DNA of 17,223 nucleotides from contig VBNP01000092.1 of NCBI GenBank assembly GCA_005877965.1, positions 1 through 17,223 of the forward strand. Direction: 5' to 3'. Below the pieces are notes generated by a model. It was not told the origin of the DNA, did no database searches, and saw only the letters and a program-made list of their open reading frames with translations. Every line of letters starts with the position of its first letter. The first letter of the stretch is position 1. The stretch is from Gammaproteobacteria bacterium (lineage in GTDB: Bacteria > Pseudomonadota > Gammaproteobacteria > Steroidobacterales > Steroidobacteraceae). A program made the translations under genes and the position numbers. Positions 7,031 through 14,348 of this stretch are shown here, one piece after another.

Positions 7031-9307
7031 TCAATGCACCTGGCGCCTCAAGCGCACCACGCCGGCGGCATCGCGCGCGATGCGGATATCCATGTGCTGG
7101 CCGCGGAAGCTCAGGTTGCGCAAGGTGAGCGAATTCCAGCTCGGCGGCAGGACGGGCGCATACGCCTCGACGAGCCCCGCCTCGCGGATGCGCAGTCCAC
7201 TGAAGCCGTAGATCAGGCTCTGCAGATATCCGCCGGAGCCCGTCAGGAAGTACCCGACATTGTTGCCGGCCGTCTCGGTGCGCACGTTGAACGGCGGCTT
7301 GAGCGTGCCGCCGGTGAGATTGGTGGCGAACCAAGCCGCAGCATCGGCCGCATCGCCGATCGTGTCGGCGGCGATCGACCGCGGTGCGATGCCCATGCTG
7401 GCCGCAGCGACCCGCGCGACGGAGCTCGGGCGAATGCCGTACTCGTAATCATGGCGCCGCAACTCCGCGCCCATGGCGAGATCCAGCGAGGGCAGGAACA
7501 ACAGCGCGATCGGGCCGCCTCCGAAATCCTCGTCGCTGCGGTCGGCCATCACGGCGGGGGCGAACGGCAGGTGATGCTCACCGCCCGGGGTGAGCGGGAT
7601 GTACAGCAGCCGGGCGATGCGGCTCCAGAGCGCATCGGGGCGTTCGCCGAGCACGGCTGCGGCGGCAGCAGCGATGCTCAGCGCCTTGGCGGCCGAGACG
7701 TTCGTGAAGGTATCGTTCGGAATGTCCGTGTTCGACTCGGCCACTGAATTGACGTGCGTGATCCCGTAGCGCTGCGCGCCCGGATCGTAGGTGGCGCGGC
7801 TCGCCCAGAAGCGGGCGACCTCGCGGATCACGGGCCAGCCGTGCGCTCGCAACCAGTCGCGGTCGTGCGTGGCCAGATAGTATTGCCACTGCGCGATCGC
7901 GACGTCCGCGTTCACGTGAATCTCGGTCTCTCCCAGGACGTAGGCAGAGTGCGGCGTCTGCTCGCTGCCGTTCTCCGGGTCTGATTCCCACGGGTACATG
8001 GCTCCGTCGAAGCCGCGCTGCCGCGCCCGCTGCCGTGCCGCATCCAGGGTGCGCTCGCGGAACGCCACCATGGGTTTTGCGCGCTCCGGGTGCAGCAGCA
8101 GCAACGCCGGAAATACCCAGGTGTCGGCGTCCCAGAACGCATGACCGGCGTAACACAGAGTGAGCCCGCAGGGGCCGACCGGCCACGCCGTACCGGCGGT
8201 CGCGCTCGCCAACAGGTAATACAGCTCCGAGTGGACAACCTGCTGAGCCTTCGCATCCCCCTCGATCAGGATGTCCGGCTGCCACAGCGCATCCCAGGCC
8301 GCGCGATGCTCGTCCAGCAGGCGATCGAATCCGCGGTTGCGGGCCTCCCGGGCCAGAGCGAGATCATCGGTTGCGCTGCCGCCCCACCCGGCGCGCGAGG
8401 CGGCGACGTACTTGGTAAAGACATACGTGCGGCCCCGCTCGACCCTGATGCTGACATCGAGCGCGAGCCGGTAGCGGTCACGGTGCACGGTGACCGTTTC
8501 CGGCGGCACCCCCTCCGGCAGGGCGACCGCGGCCCCCATCGCCATGGGCAGGCCCTGCTCCGCCTGGCCGTCGAGCCACAACGACAGCGAGCCGCCATCG
8601 CCCTCGCTCGCGCGCACCTCGGTGTAGCCGGGGTACCAGACCGCCTCGCGGTCGGGCGTGGCGGGGGCTCGTGGCTCGAGCGACAAGCCATTCGCCGCCA
8701 CGGCCTCCTCCATCTCGGGGCCGCTCATCTGCGCGAGCGGAAAGCGCGGCGCGTGGGGCGCCCACAGCCTCAAGGCAAACGACAAGCGCACCACGCCGGC
8801 GTAGTCCGGCGTGATCCTGAGACGACTCGCCGCCAGATGCGTGGATGACTGACTCACCAGGGTGGTGACCTCGAGCGCGGTTTCCCGGCGGCGATCGAGG
8901 TAGCGGTAGCTCGTCGTCAGTGTGGCCTCACGCAGATCCAGGCTCTGCCGGTAGTCCCTGAAATGGCGCTCGTTCAGCGCGGCTCTGTTGAGCCACGCCC
9001 AGCCCGATCCGGCTGCACCGCAGCTGAAGTCGATCTCGGTCCATCCGGGAACGGCCGCCGGGCGCGAGGTATCGCCCGCAGCGTAGTCCATGAAGGCGAC
9101 CAGGTAGGCCCGCGTGGCCTCGGTGCCCCGCGGTGCGCTCAGGGTCGAGATGTAGCCGTTGGCGAGATAAGCCGGGAAATAGCCGGGCAGATCCGCAAGC
9201 CCAGCGCTCAGGCGAAAGCTCGCGTCGGTCTCGCCGCGGGCGCTCGCGGCCGCAACCAGGAAAAGCGCCGGCAACGCAGCGCGCGCGGCTGTCACCCAGT
9301 CACTCAT
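7031..9307 (-). CDS. Exported GH65-like glycoside hydrolase (trehalase/kojibiose-type superfamily)
   Basis: This 758-residue protein starts with a signal peptide (hydrophobic about residues 9-22, cleavage near ASARG). The N-terminal half is a beta-rich domain and the rest is an (alpha/alpha)6 barrel. GH65 hallmarks are GHAFWDADTWVFPALLLLHPERA, GAMYPWESDPENGSEQTP, EIHVNADVAIAQWQYY, a general-acid region VNSVAESNTDIPNDTFTN with Glu524, and RPSSVARVAAASMGIAP. The phosphorylases' phosphate-binding residues are not recognisable. It resembles the hydrolytic branch (acid trehalase and glucosylgalactosyl-hydroxylysine glucosidase relatives), so I infer an inverting alpha-glucosidase in the periplasm. 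The ATG overlaps the upstream gene's stop by 8 nt and has GAGG 7 nt before it. The pair is probably co-translated and feeds on material imported by the receptor downstream. The exact substrate cannot be read from sequence. Confidence 0.85.
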   Translation of the reverse strand: MSDWVTAARAALPALFLVAAASARGETDASFRLSAGLADLPGYFPAYLANGYISTLSAPRGTEATRAYLVAFMDYAAGDTSRPAAVPGWTEIDFSCGAAGSGWAWLNRAALNERHFRDYRQSLDLREATLTTSYRYLDRRRETALEVTTLVSQSSTHLAASRLRITPDYAGVVRLSFALRLWAPHAPRFPLAQMSGPEMEEAVAANGLSLEPRAPATPDREAVWYPGYTEVRASEGDGGSLSLWLDGQAEQGLPMAMGAAVALPEGVPPETVTVHRDRYRLALDVSIRVERGRTYVFTKYVAASRAGWGGSATDDLALAREARNRGFDRLLDEHRAAWDALWQPDILIEGDAKAQQVVHSELYYLLASATAGTAWPVGPCGLTLCYAGHAFWDADTWVFPALLLLHPERAKPMVAFRERTLDAARQRARQRGFDGAMYPWESDPENGSEQTPHSAYVLGETEIHVNADVAIAQWQYYLATHDRDWLRAHGWPVIREVARFWASRATYDPGAQRYGITHVNSVAESNTDIPNDTFTNVSAAKALSIAAAAAAVLGERPDALWSRIARLLYIPLTPGGEHHLPFAPAVMADRSDEDFGGGPIALLFLPSLDLAMGAELRRHDYEYGIRPSSVARVAAASMGIAPRSIAADTIGDAADAAAWFATNLTGGTLKPPFNVRTETAGNNVGYFLTGSGGYLQSLIYGFSGLRIREAGLVEAYAPVLPPSWNSLTLRNLSFRGQHMDIRIARDAAGVVRLRRQVH

Positions 9308-11369
9308 GCGGAGGCCTCACGGCCAGGTACACGGTGCTCCACAGCTGCGCTGCGTTGGACTCGTCGGCGTCCGCGGCAGCGGCCCCGAAGGGCGCCACCC
9401 GATAATGGCCCGCGTCGAACGACCACGACCACAATTCGGAATTGCTGATGGAGCGCGTCGCCTTGATCGCCGACCACAGGACCCGCTGCGCCTCGACGAG
9501 GTGGGTGCGCACGGCAGGCGCAAGATCGCGGCGCTGCAGTTGCCGCTCCAGGCCGGCGGCGAACAGGGCTTGCTGCCACGACCATACGACCGTGCCGTGG
9601 TAGGCGTTGCGGTTGAATCGCACCTGCAACGACGGCGCGCAGAATACGGGATTGGCGACCAGCATGCCCGCGTCGGTCATCAGGCCCGCGGGGAACGGCC
9701 GCATCAGCACGGTGACCGCCCGGTCGACACGTTCCGCATCCAGTTCTGCGAATAACAGCGCAAATCCCTCGTCCGAATGCATGACCGGGATCGGCGCTCC
9801 CGATGCATCGAGCGCGATCGCATGAAAGCGCAGATCCCCAGGACCCAACGCTGCGAGGGCCGGCCGCGCCGCAATGGCCTGTGAGGCGGCATAGGCCTCG
9901 ATGGCGCTGCCGGCCGCCTTGCGCGGTATGGCAACCTCGAACAGTTGCGGCGCCTTCGCGCGCCACACGCTCGCCATCTGCGAGGCGCGGCCGAACAGCG
10001 CACGATCAGCCGCGCTCACATACGGTGACAGCAGACCCCTGTCAGTGAGCTGCGCCGCGGCTTCGAGCGCCGCCGGGACCAGTACCGCGTTGACGTCGTA
10101 GGGATAGCGGCCCCGCCCGATGCCCTCCTCGCTGTCGCGCCATTCGCCCACCGAGAACCCCGGCTTCAGCCCGATGAGATGCGCGCGGGTCGGGTCTGCG
10201 GCGAACGCGGAGGCGGTCTGCAACACGAACCGGAGGTTGGCGACCAACGCGGCTCCGCGGGTGCCGCGGCGCTCGCCCGGAGCCCCGGCGGCCGCGGCCA
10301 GGAACGCGGCGGCCCGCGGCCGTGCGCGCTCATGAAGCAGCCAGGCGCTCGCCACCGGGGCGAGCAGATAGTCGCCGTCGATCATCTTGTAGTCGAATAC
10401 CGGCGCCGCGGAGCGGGAGCCATCGCTTTTCAGGTGATCCAGCACCGCGCGCTCGCCGATGTCCTCCTCGTGCGCAACCTCACCCTGCACTGACAGCCGC
10501 GCGAGCACCGAGGAGAGTCCGGCCTCGACTGCCGTCGCGCTGAGAGCGGGCATCAGCAGGCGCACGGCCATCAGGGTATCCCGCCCGAAATAGGTGTCGA
10601 AGCGCCAGGAGCCGGCGAGCAGCTTCTCGCGGTAGGCCAGAAATGTCAGCGTGTCGCGAGCCGCGGCGTCCGCCCCGGCCGAGTCGTTCAACAGCTCGCC
10701 CCCGACGAGCGGAGTCAGCGGTGCCTCGCCCGTGAGGCCCGTGATCCGCAAACCGATCTTGCCGTCGGGGTCCGCGCGGATGTGCCCGTCGCGCAGCTGC
10801 CCCTGAGTGACTTCGAGCACCAGCCGATACCCCGCCGCCCCGTCGAGCCGGTCGCGGGACCAGCTGAGCGTGCGCCCCTGCACGGTCGGGGCCGCTGCAA
10901 CGGCGGACGGCACGGTCCCGAGCAACTGATAATCGCGCAGGACGCGAATACTGGAGAGCACGGCCTCGCGGATCTGCAGATCCTCGCCCTCGAGGGTGGC
11001 GTCCGCGGAGATGCCGTACAGTACGCGGCCGTTGCCGTCGGAGTCGTGGACGGCCCCTGGCCGACCGCTTAGCGTCCAGCTCGCCCCGCCAGACTGGTGA
11101 GCGAACCACAGACCCACGCCGCTGTTGCCGGCGGGAAAAGCGATCAGGATGCGCGGGTCCGTTCCGGAACGCAGCAGCAGATGCGCCGCGACGTTGCCCT
11201 CGCGCACGAAGCGGTTGATGTTCAGACCTTCCTGAACCTCGAAGTCGAGCCGCGGCTGCGCCGGCTGCGGCGCGGCAGCTGTCGCTGCCCCCAGCCACCA
11301 CGAGGCGATGACCATGGCCGAGGCAGATTGCAACACGGTTGCTGCCTGCATGACCTGGAAACTATACAT
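9300..11369 (-). CDS. Exported six-hairpin glycosidase-like protein (glycogen-debranching-like)
   Basis: This protein of up to 689 residues begins with an export signal (hydrophobic core about residues 18-33, cleavage near TAAA). Residues about 40-230 form a beta-rich domain. From about 245 onward the sequence fits an (alpha/alpha)6 barrel. RFDTYFGRDTLMA (Asp264) resembles the GRDT motif of amylo-alpha-1,6-glucosidases. GEWRDSEEG (Asp412) followed by YPYDVNAVLVPAAL resembles their catalytic-Asp and VNALWYNAL segments. HEEDIGE and YHGTVVWSWQQALFAAG are further conserved-looking stretches. I infer a periplasmic glycosidase, possibly debranching; the family is not one I can name exactly. Start is uncertain: ATG at 11369 has no ribosome site, and Met7 or Met19 would also give a signal peptide. 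Its end overlaps the GH65-like start. It is the first gene of the minus-strand cluster visible here. Confidence 0.7.
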   Translation of the reverse strand: MYSFQVMQAATVLQSASAMVIASWWLGAATAAAPQPAQPRLDFEVQEGLNINRFVREGNVAAHLLLRSGTDPRILIAFPAGNSGVGLWFAHQSGGASWTLSGRPGAVHDSDGNGRVLYGISADATLEGEDLQIREAVLSSIRVLRDYQLLGTVPSAVAAAPTVQGRTLSWSRDRLDGAAGYRLVLEVTQGQLRDGHIRADPDGKIGLRITGLTGEAPLTPLVGGELLNDSAGADAAARDTLTFLAYREKLLAGSWRFDTYFGRDTLMAVRLLMPALSATAVEAGLSSVLARLSVQGEVAHEEDIGERAVLDHLKSDGSRSAAPVFDYKMIDGDYLLAPVASAWLLHERARPRAAAFLAAAAGAPGERRGTRGAALVANLRFVLQTASAFAADPTRAHLIGLKPGFSVGEWRDSEEGIGRGRYPYDVNAVLVPAALEAAAQLTDRGLLSPYVSAADRALFGRASQMASVWRAKAPQLFEVAIPRKAAGSAIEAYAASQAIAARPALAALGPGDLRFHAIALDASGAPIPVMHSDEGFALLFAELDAERVDRAVTVLMRPFPAGLMTDAGMLVANPVFCAPSLQVRFNRNAYHGTVVWSWQQALFAAGLERQLQRRDLAPAVRTHLVEAQRVLWSAIKATRSISNSELWSWSFDAGHYRVAPFGAAAADADESNAAQLWSTVYLAVRPPHE

Positions 11370-11544
11370 GAGGAGCCGTTGAATACCTGCTGCGTCCTGG
11401 CGGGGATTGCAGTCGATGAGGCCGCAAATGCCCCGGTCGAAGCCGAAGCTCGGGCTGCGAACGGCCGCGGCGCAGCGAGCTGTTGGAGAAAGGCCTGGAC
11501 CGCGATCACTGCGCGCTGCTCACGCTGTGTTCAGGGACCGGCGG

Positions 11545-11550
11545 TACAAT
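11545..11550 (+). promoter_or_regulatory. Candidate -10 box of the lipoprotein operon
   Basis: TACAAT matches five of six bases of the sigma-70 -10 consensus. It lies 38 bp before the GTG start of the lipoprotein, giving a leader of about 32 nt. No good -35 is visible at 16-18 bp. The 219-bp gap (11370-11588) separates divergent genes and must hold promoters for both; nothing else in it stands out. Confidence 0.35.
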
Positions 11551-11588
11551 CGGTGTTGCAGTCCACCGCAACAGCCCGGGAGTTACGC

Positions 11589-12287
11589 GTGCGTCGACTC
11601 TGCATCGCTTCAGTCCCGATGCTCCTGCTCCTGGTCGCCTGCGCGCATGAGCGAAGCGCTCCGCGCCCGCCGGCCGCTCCGGCCGCGACGACTCCGGCGA
11701 CTGCCTCGACTCCGGCAGGTCCCTCGTCGCAGGCCCCGCCGCCCGCCGCCCCCCCTGCCGCAGCGGCGCCTGTCAACCCGCCGGAGACCGGCCCGGCTCC
11801 GGACGCCTCCGCGGCGCCCGCTCTGCCCAAGGCGGATTCACAGACGGGTGCCGCACGATCCAGCCCGCCACCCCGCAAGAGCTCGCAACCCAGCGCCTCC
11901 ACATCCGCGCCCGCGCAAGCGATGCACGCGCCCTCACCGCCTGCGGCGCCCGCAACGGCCGCGCGCCCGCCCGCAGCCGCTGGGGCACCCCCGACGCTGG
12001 ATCTGACCGCCCTCGAACAGCGCCTCAGAGATACTCACGCCATCGGCATATTCACCAAGCTCTCGCTGAAGAATCAGGTCGATGACCTGCTGGGGCAGTT
12101 CAAGACCTTCCACAACGGCGGTTCCAAGCCGCCTCTCGCCCAGCTGCGACAGAAGTTCGAACTGCTGCTGCTGAAAGTCGTGACTCTTCTTCAGGATGAT
12201 GACCCCTCACTCGCGGCCGCCGTGTCCTCTTCGCGCGAGGCGATCTGGGGCGTGCTGAGTGACCCGAAAAAGTTTGCGAATATCTGA
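11589..12287 (+). CDS. Lipoprotein with Pro/Ala-rich linker and unknown helical C-terminal domain
   Basis: This 232-residue protein starts at GTG, with GGGAG 6 nt upstream. The open frame runs much further upstream, but that part overlaps the divergent gene and lacks a signal. Residues 1-17 are a lipoprotein signal peptide with lipobox LVAC, lipid-modified Cys18 and Ala at +2. No Asp retention signal is seen, so the outer membrane is likely. Residues about 23-135 are a low-complexity linker of Pro, Ala, Ser and Thr, which may be flexible or span the periplasm. Residues 137-232 form a predicted all-helical domain with amphipathic stretches (LEQRLRDTHAIGIFTKLSLKN, LRQKFELLLLKVVTLLQDDD, SSREAIWGVLSDPKKFA). 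I do not recognise a named family. It is followed 20 bp later by a small exported protein. The linker-plus-domain layout suggests an anchored adaptor; this is inference. Confidence 0.8.
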   Translation: MRRLCIASVPMLLLLVACAHERSAPRPPAAPAATTPATASTPAGPSSQAPPPAAPPAAAAPVNPPETGPAPDASAAPALPKADSQTGAARSSPPPRKSSQPSASTSAPAQAMHAPSPPAAPATAARPPAAAGAPPTLDLTALEQRLRDTHAIGIFTKLSLKNQVDDLLGQFKTFHNGGSKPPLAQLRQKFELLLLKVVTLLQDDDPSLAAAVSSSREAIWGVLSDPKKFANI

Positions 12288-12307
12288 TTCCAACAACAGG
12301 AGTTGCC

Positions 12308-12559
12308 ATGCGCCAGCGCTCACATGCTCTTGCCTTTCCATTGCTGACGTTGCTCGGCTCCACGGGTGTAATTGCGGCCGACGAGCAGGCATTCGGCAGG
12401 GATCTCAAGGCCACGATCGCCCTGCAGGGGTTTCCGTGCGATCAGGTGGTCAACTCCAAGCGTAACGGTGACAGTGATTACACCGCCTCCTGCAAAGACG
12501 GCAATCGCTATCACGTCTTCGTCGACCCGGCCGGACGTGTTGTAGTGAAGAAGCTCTGA
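12308..12559 (+). CDS. Small exported protein of unknown function, 83 residues
   Basis: AGGAG lies 6 nt before the ATG, a strong ribosome site. Residues 1-24 form a signal peptide with a Leu-rich core and cleavage after VIA or VIAA. The mature protein is about 60 residues. It holds two cysteines (Cys44 in GFPCDQV and Cys62 in ASCKDGN) that could form one disulfide, a DSDYTASCKDGNRYHVFVD strand pair, and a basic VVVKKL end. The pattern suggests a small beta-rich periplasmic domain, faintly like PepSY-type or inhibitor-like modules, but I cannot assign a family. It sits between the lipoprotein (20 bp before) and the gamma-glutamyltransferase (31 bp after), apparently in one operon. Confidence 0.75.
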   Translation: MRQRSHALAFPLLTLLGSTGVIAADEQAFGRDLKATIALQGFPCDQVVNSKRNGDSDYTASCKDGNRYHVFVDPAGRVVVKKL

Positions 12560-12590
12560 GCCGAACTCGATAGGCAGGCACCGGCGCTGG

Positions 12591-14348
12591 GTGAGAATCG
12601 TGACACGTGTCGGATGGCGCAAGGCGCGCGCGGTGGCGGCCTGGGGCCTCGCCCTGCTCGCCGGCAGCGCGGCGGCGGACGCCGCGCCCCCACCGTCCCC
12701 CTCAACACCCGCCGCGGTCGCCGCGCCTGACCGCTACGGCGCCGACACCGCGGCCGAGATCCTCGCCGCCGGCGGGAACGCGGTCGACGCCGCGGTCGCG
12801 GTCGCCTTCACGCTCGCGGTGACCTATCCGGAAGCCGGCAATCTCGGCGGCGGCGGCTTTGCCACCGTGCTCGTCGATGGCAAGGCCTACTTCCTCGACT
12901 ATCGCGAGTGCGCCCCGCGCAGCGCCACCGCCGGCATGTACCTCGATGCGGCCGGCGAGGTCGTCCCGGACGCGAGTACGATCGGCGCCGGCGCCGCCGG
13001 GGTCCCGGGCACGGTGGCCGGCCTGTGGCAGCTGCATCGTCGCTTCGGCCGGCTCACCTGGCGGGCCGATCTCGCGCCGGCGCTGCGCTATGCGCATGAC
13101 GGCTTTCGCGTCGATCGCCTGCTGGTGGCGAGGCGCGACCATTTCGCCGCCGAACTCCACGGGCGCACTAACTTCCTCGCCTACTTCGGCGCGCTCGCGA
13201 GCGAGGCGACGTTCCGCCAGCCCGAGCTCGAATCGACGCTGCGGCGGATCGCGGCCGCCGGTCTGCGCGGGTTCTACGCCGGGCGTACTGCCGAGCTCAT
13301 CGCCGCCGAAATGGCGCGCAGCCACGGCCACATCACCCGTGCCGACCTTGCGGCCTATCGCCCCGTGTGGCGCGAGCCGCTCAGCGGCGACTGGGCGGGC
13401 TACCGCGTCATCACCGCGCCGCTGCCGAGCTCCGGCGGCATTGCCCTGCTGTCGATGCTGGCGATGAAGGCCGACCTCGCCGCGGCGTTCGCGGGCGTGG
13501 CGCCCAATTCGCCGCAGTACGTGCACCTGCTGGCCGAGATCGAGAAGCGCGTGTTCGCGGACCGCGCCGCCTACTTTGGCGATCCCGACTTCCAACCGGC
13601 CCCGGTGGCGCAGCTCCTCGACCCCGGCTACCTTGCGCGGCGCGCGGGCGAGATCAGCACCGAGCGCCCGACACCGGCCAGCGAGGTGAAGCCGGGGCTC
13701 GGCGAGCACCACGACACCACGCACTTCTCGATTGTCGACCGCTGGGGTAACGCAGTGTCGAACACCTACACGCTGAACGACGACTTCGGTTCCGGGCAGG
13801 TCGTCAGCGGCGCGGGATTTCTGCTGAACAACGAGATGGACGATTTCTCCGCGAAGCCCGGCGCACCGAACATCTACGGCGTCGTCGGCGGTGATGCCAA
13901 CGCGATCGCGCCCGGCAAGCGGCCGCTGTCAACCATGACCCCGACGATCCTGACCGAGCACGGCCGGGTGGCGGTCGTAATCGGTACGCCCGGCGGGTCA
14001 CGCATCGCGACTTCGATATTTCAGGTGCTGACCAACTGGCACGATTTTCACTCGCCACTCGAGGCTGCGGTGGCAGCGCCGCGCATACACCACCAGCTCC
14101 TGCCGCCCGATACCCTGTTCGAGGAACCCTACGCCACGCTCGAGCCGGCGGTGCGCGCGGCGTTGACCGCTCGGGGCTACACGTTCGTCAACCAGGGGTG
14201 GAATGGGGACATCCAGGCCATCGTGGTCGCAGCTTCGGGCGCCACCGCGGTGGCCGACCCGCGCGGCCGCGGCGTGGCGCGCGTGCTCGCGCCGGGCAAG
14301 GCGCGTTCAGACATTCAACACTTCACCCGCGTGCTCGCCGGGTCATAG
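12591..14348 (+). CDS. ggt: Gamma-glutamyltransferase (periplasmic)
   Basis: This 585-residue protein (counted from GTG 12591) belongs to the self-cleaving Ntn-hydrolase family that hydrolyses or transfers gamma-glutamyl groups from glutathione and related compounds. A signal peptide spans about residues 10-32. The large-subunit part shows EILAAGGNAVDAAVAV, NLGGGGFATV, and YREC with the substrate-binding Arg. Cleavage is expected before Thr377 in HHDTTHFSIVD, the catalytic nucleophile of the small subunit. LLNNEMDDFS, GKRPLSTMTPTI and IGTPGGSRI are further hallmarks. Length matches bacterial enzymes of about 570-590 residues. The start is ambiguous: in-frame GTG at 12600 has GGTGAG 4-6 nt before it, while GTG at 12591 has a more distant AGGCAGG. 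Its last 34 nt overlap the convergent dehydrogenase gene. Its place downstream of two small exported proteins of unknown function suggests a shared role, possibly peptide or amine scavenging. Confidence 0.95.
   Translation: MRIVTRVGWRKARAVAAWGLALLAGSAAADAAPPPSPSTPAAVAAPDRYGADTAAEILAAGGNAVDAAVAVAFTLAVTYPEAGNLGGGGFATVLVDGKAYFLDYRECAPRSATAGMYLDAAGEVVPDASTIGAGAAGVPGTVAGLWQLHRRFGRLTWRADLAPALRYAHDGFRVDRLLVARRDHFAAELHGRTNFLAYFGALASEATFRQPELESTLRRIAAAGLRGFYAGRTAELIAAEMARSHGHITRADLAAYRPVWREPLSGDWAGYRVITAPLPSSGGIALLSMLAMKADLAAAFAGVAPNSPQYVHLLAEIEKRVFADRAAYFGDPDFQPAPVAQLLDPGYLARRAGEISTERPTPASEVKPGLGEHHDTTHFSIVDRWGNAVSNTYTLNDDFGSGQVVSGAGFLLNNEMDDFSAKPGAPNIYGVVGGDANAIAPGKRPLSTMTPTILTEHGRVAVVIGTPGGSRIATSIFQVLTNWHDFHSPLEAAVAAPRIHHQLLPPDTLFEEPYATLEPAVRAALTARGYTFVNQGWNGDIQAIVVAASGATAVADPRGRGVARVLAPGKARSDIQHFTRVLAGS

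Noticed and set aside
6581..7747. 388-residue plus-strand open frame across the receptor start, the intergenic gap and the GH65-like gene
   Set aside because: It has no recognisable domain, and its parts mirror coding sequence on the other strand.
11097..11588. Upstream extension of the lipoprotein frame
   Set aside because: It overlaps the divergent gene's 5' end, lacks conserved sequence, and would bury the signal peptide and lipobox; GTG 11589 has a good ribosome site.
11640..12000. Repetitive C/G-rich tract that looks like a DNA repeat
   Set aside because: It is the codon-level result of a Pro/Ala/Ser-rich protein linker; no constant repeat unit is present.
12702..13724. 340-residue minus-strand frame opposite ggt
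   Set aside because: It is the antisense shadow of a complete gamma-glutamyltransferase.
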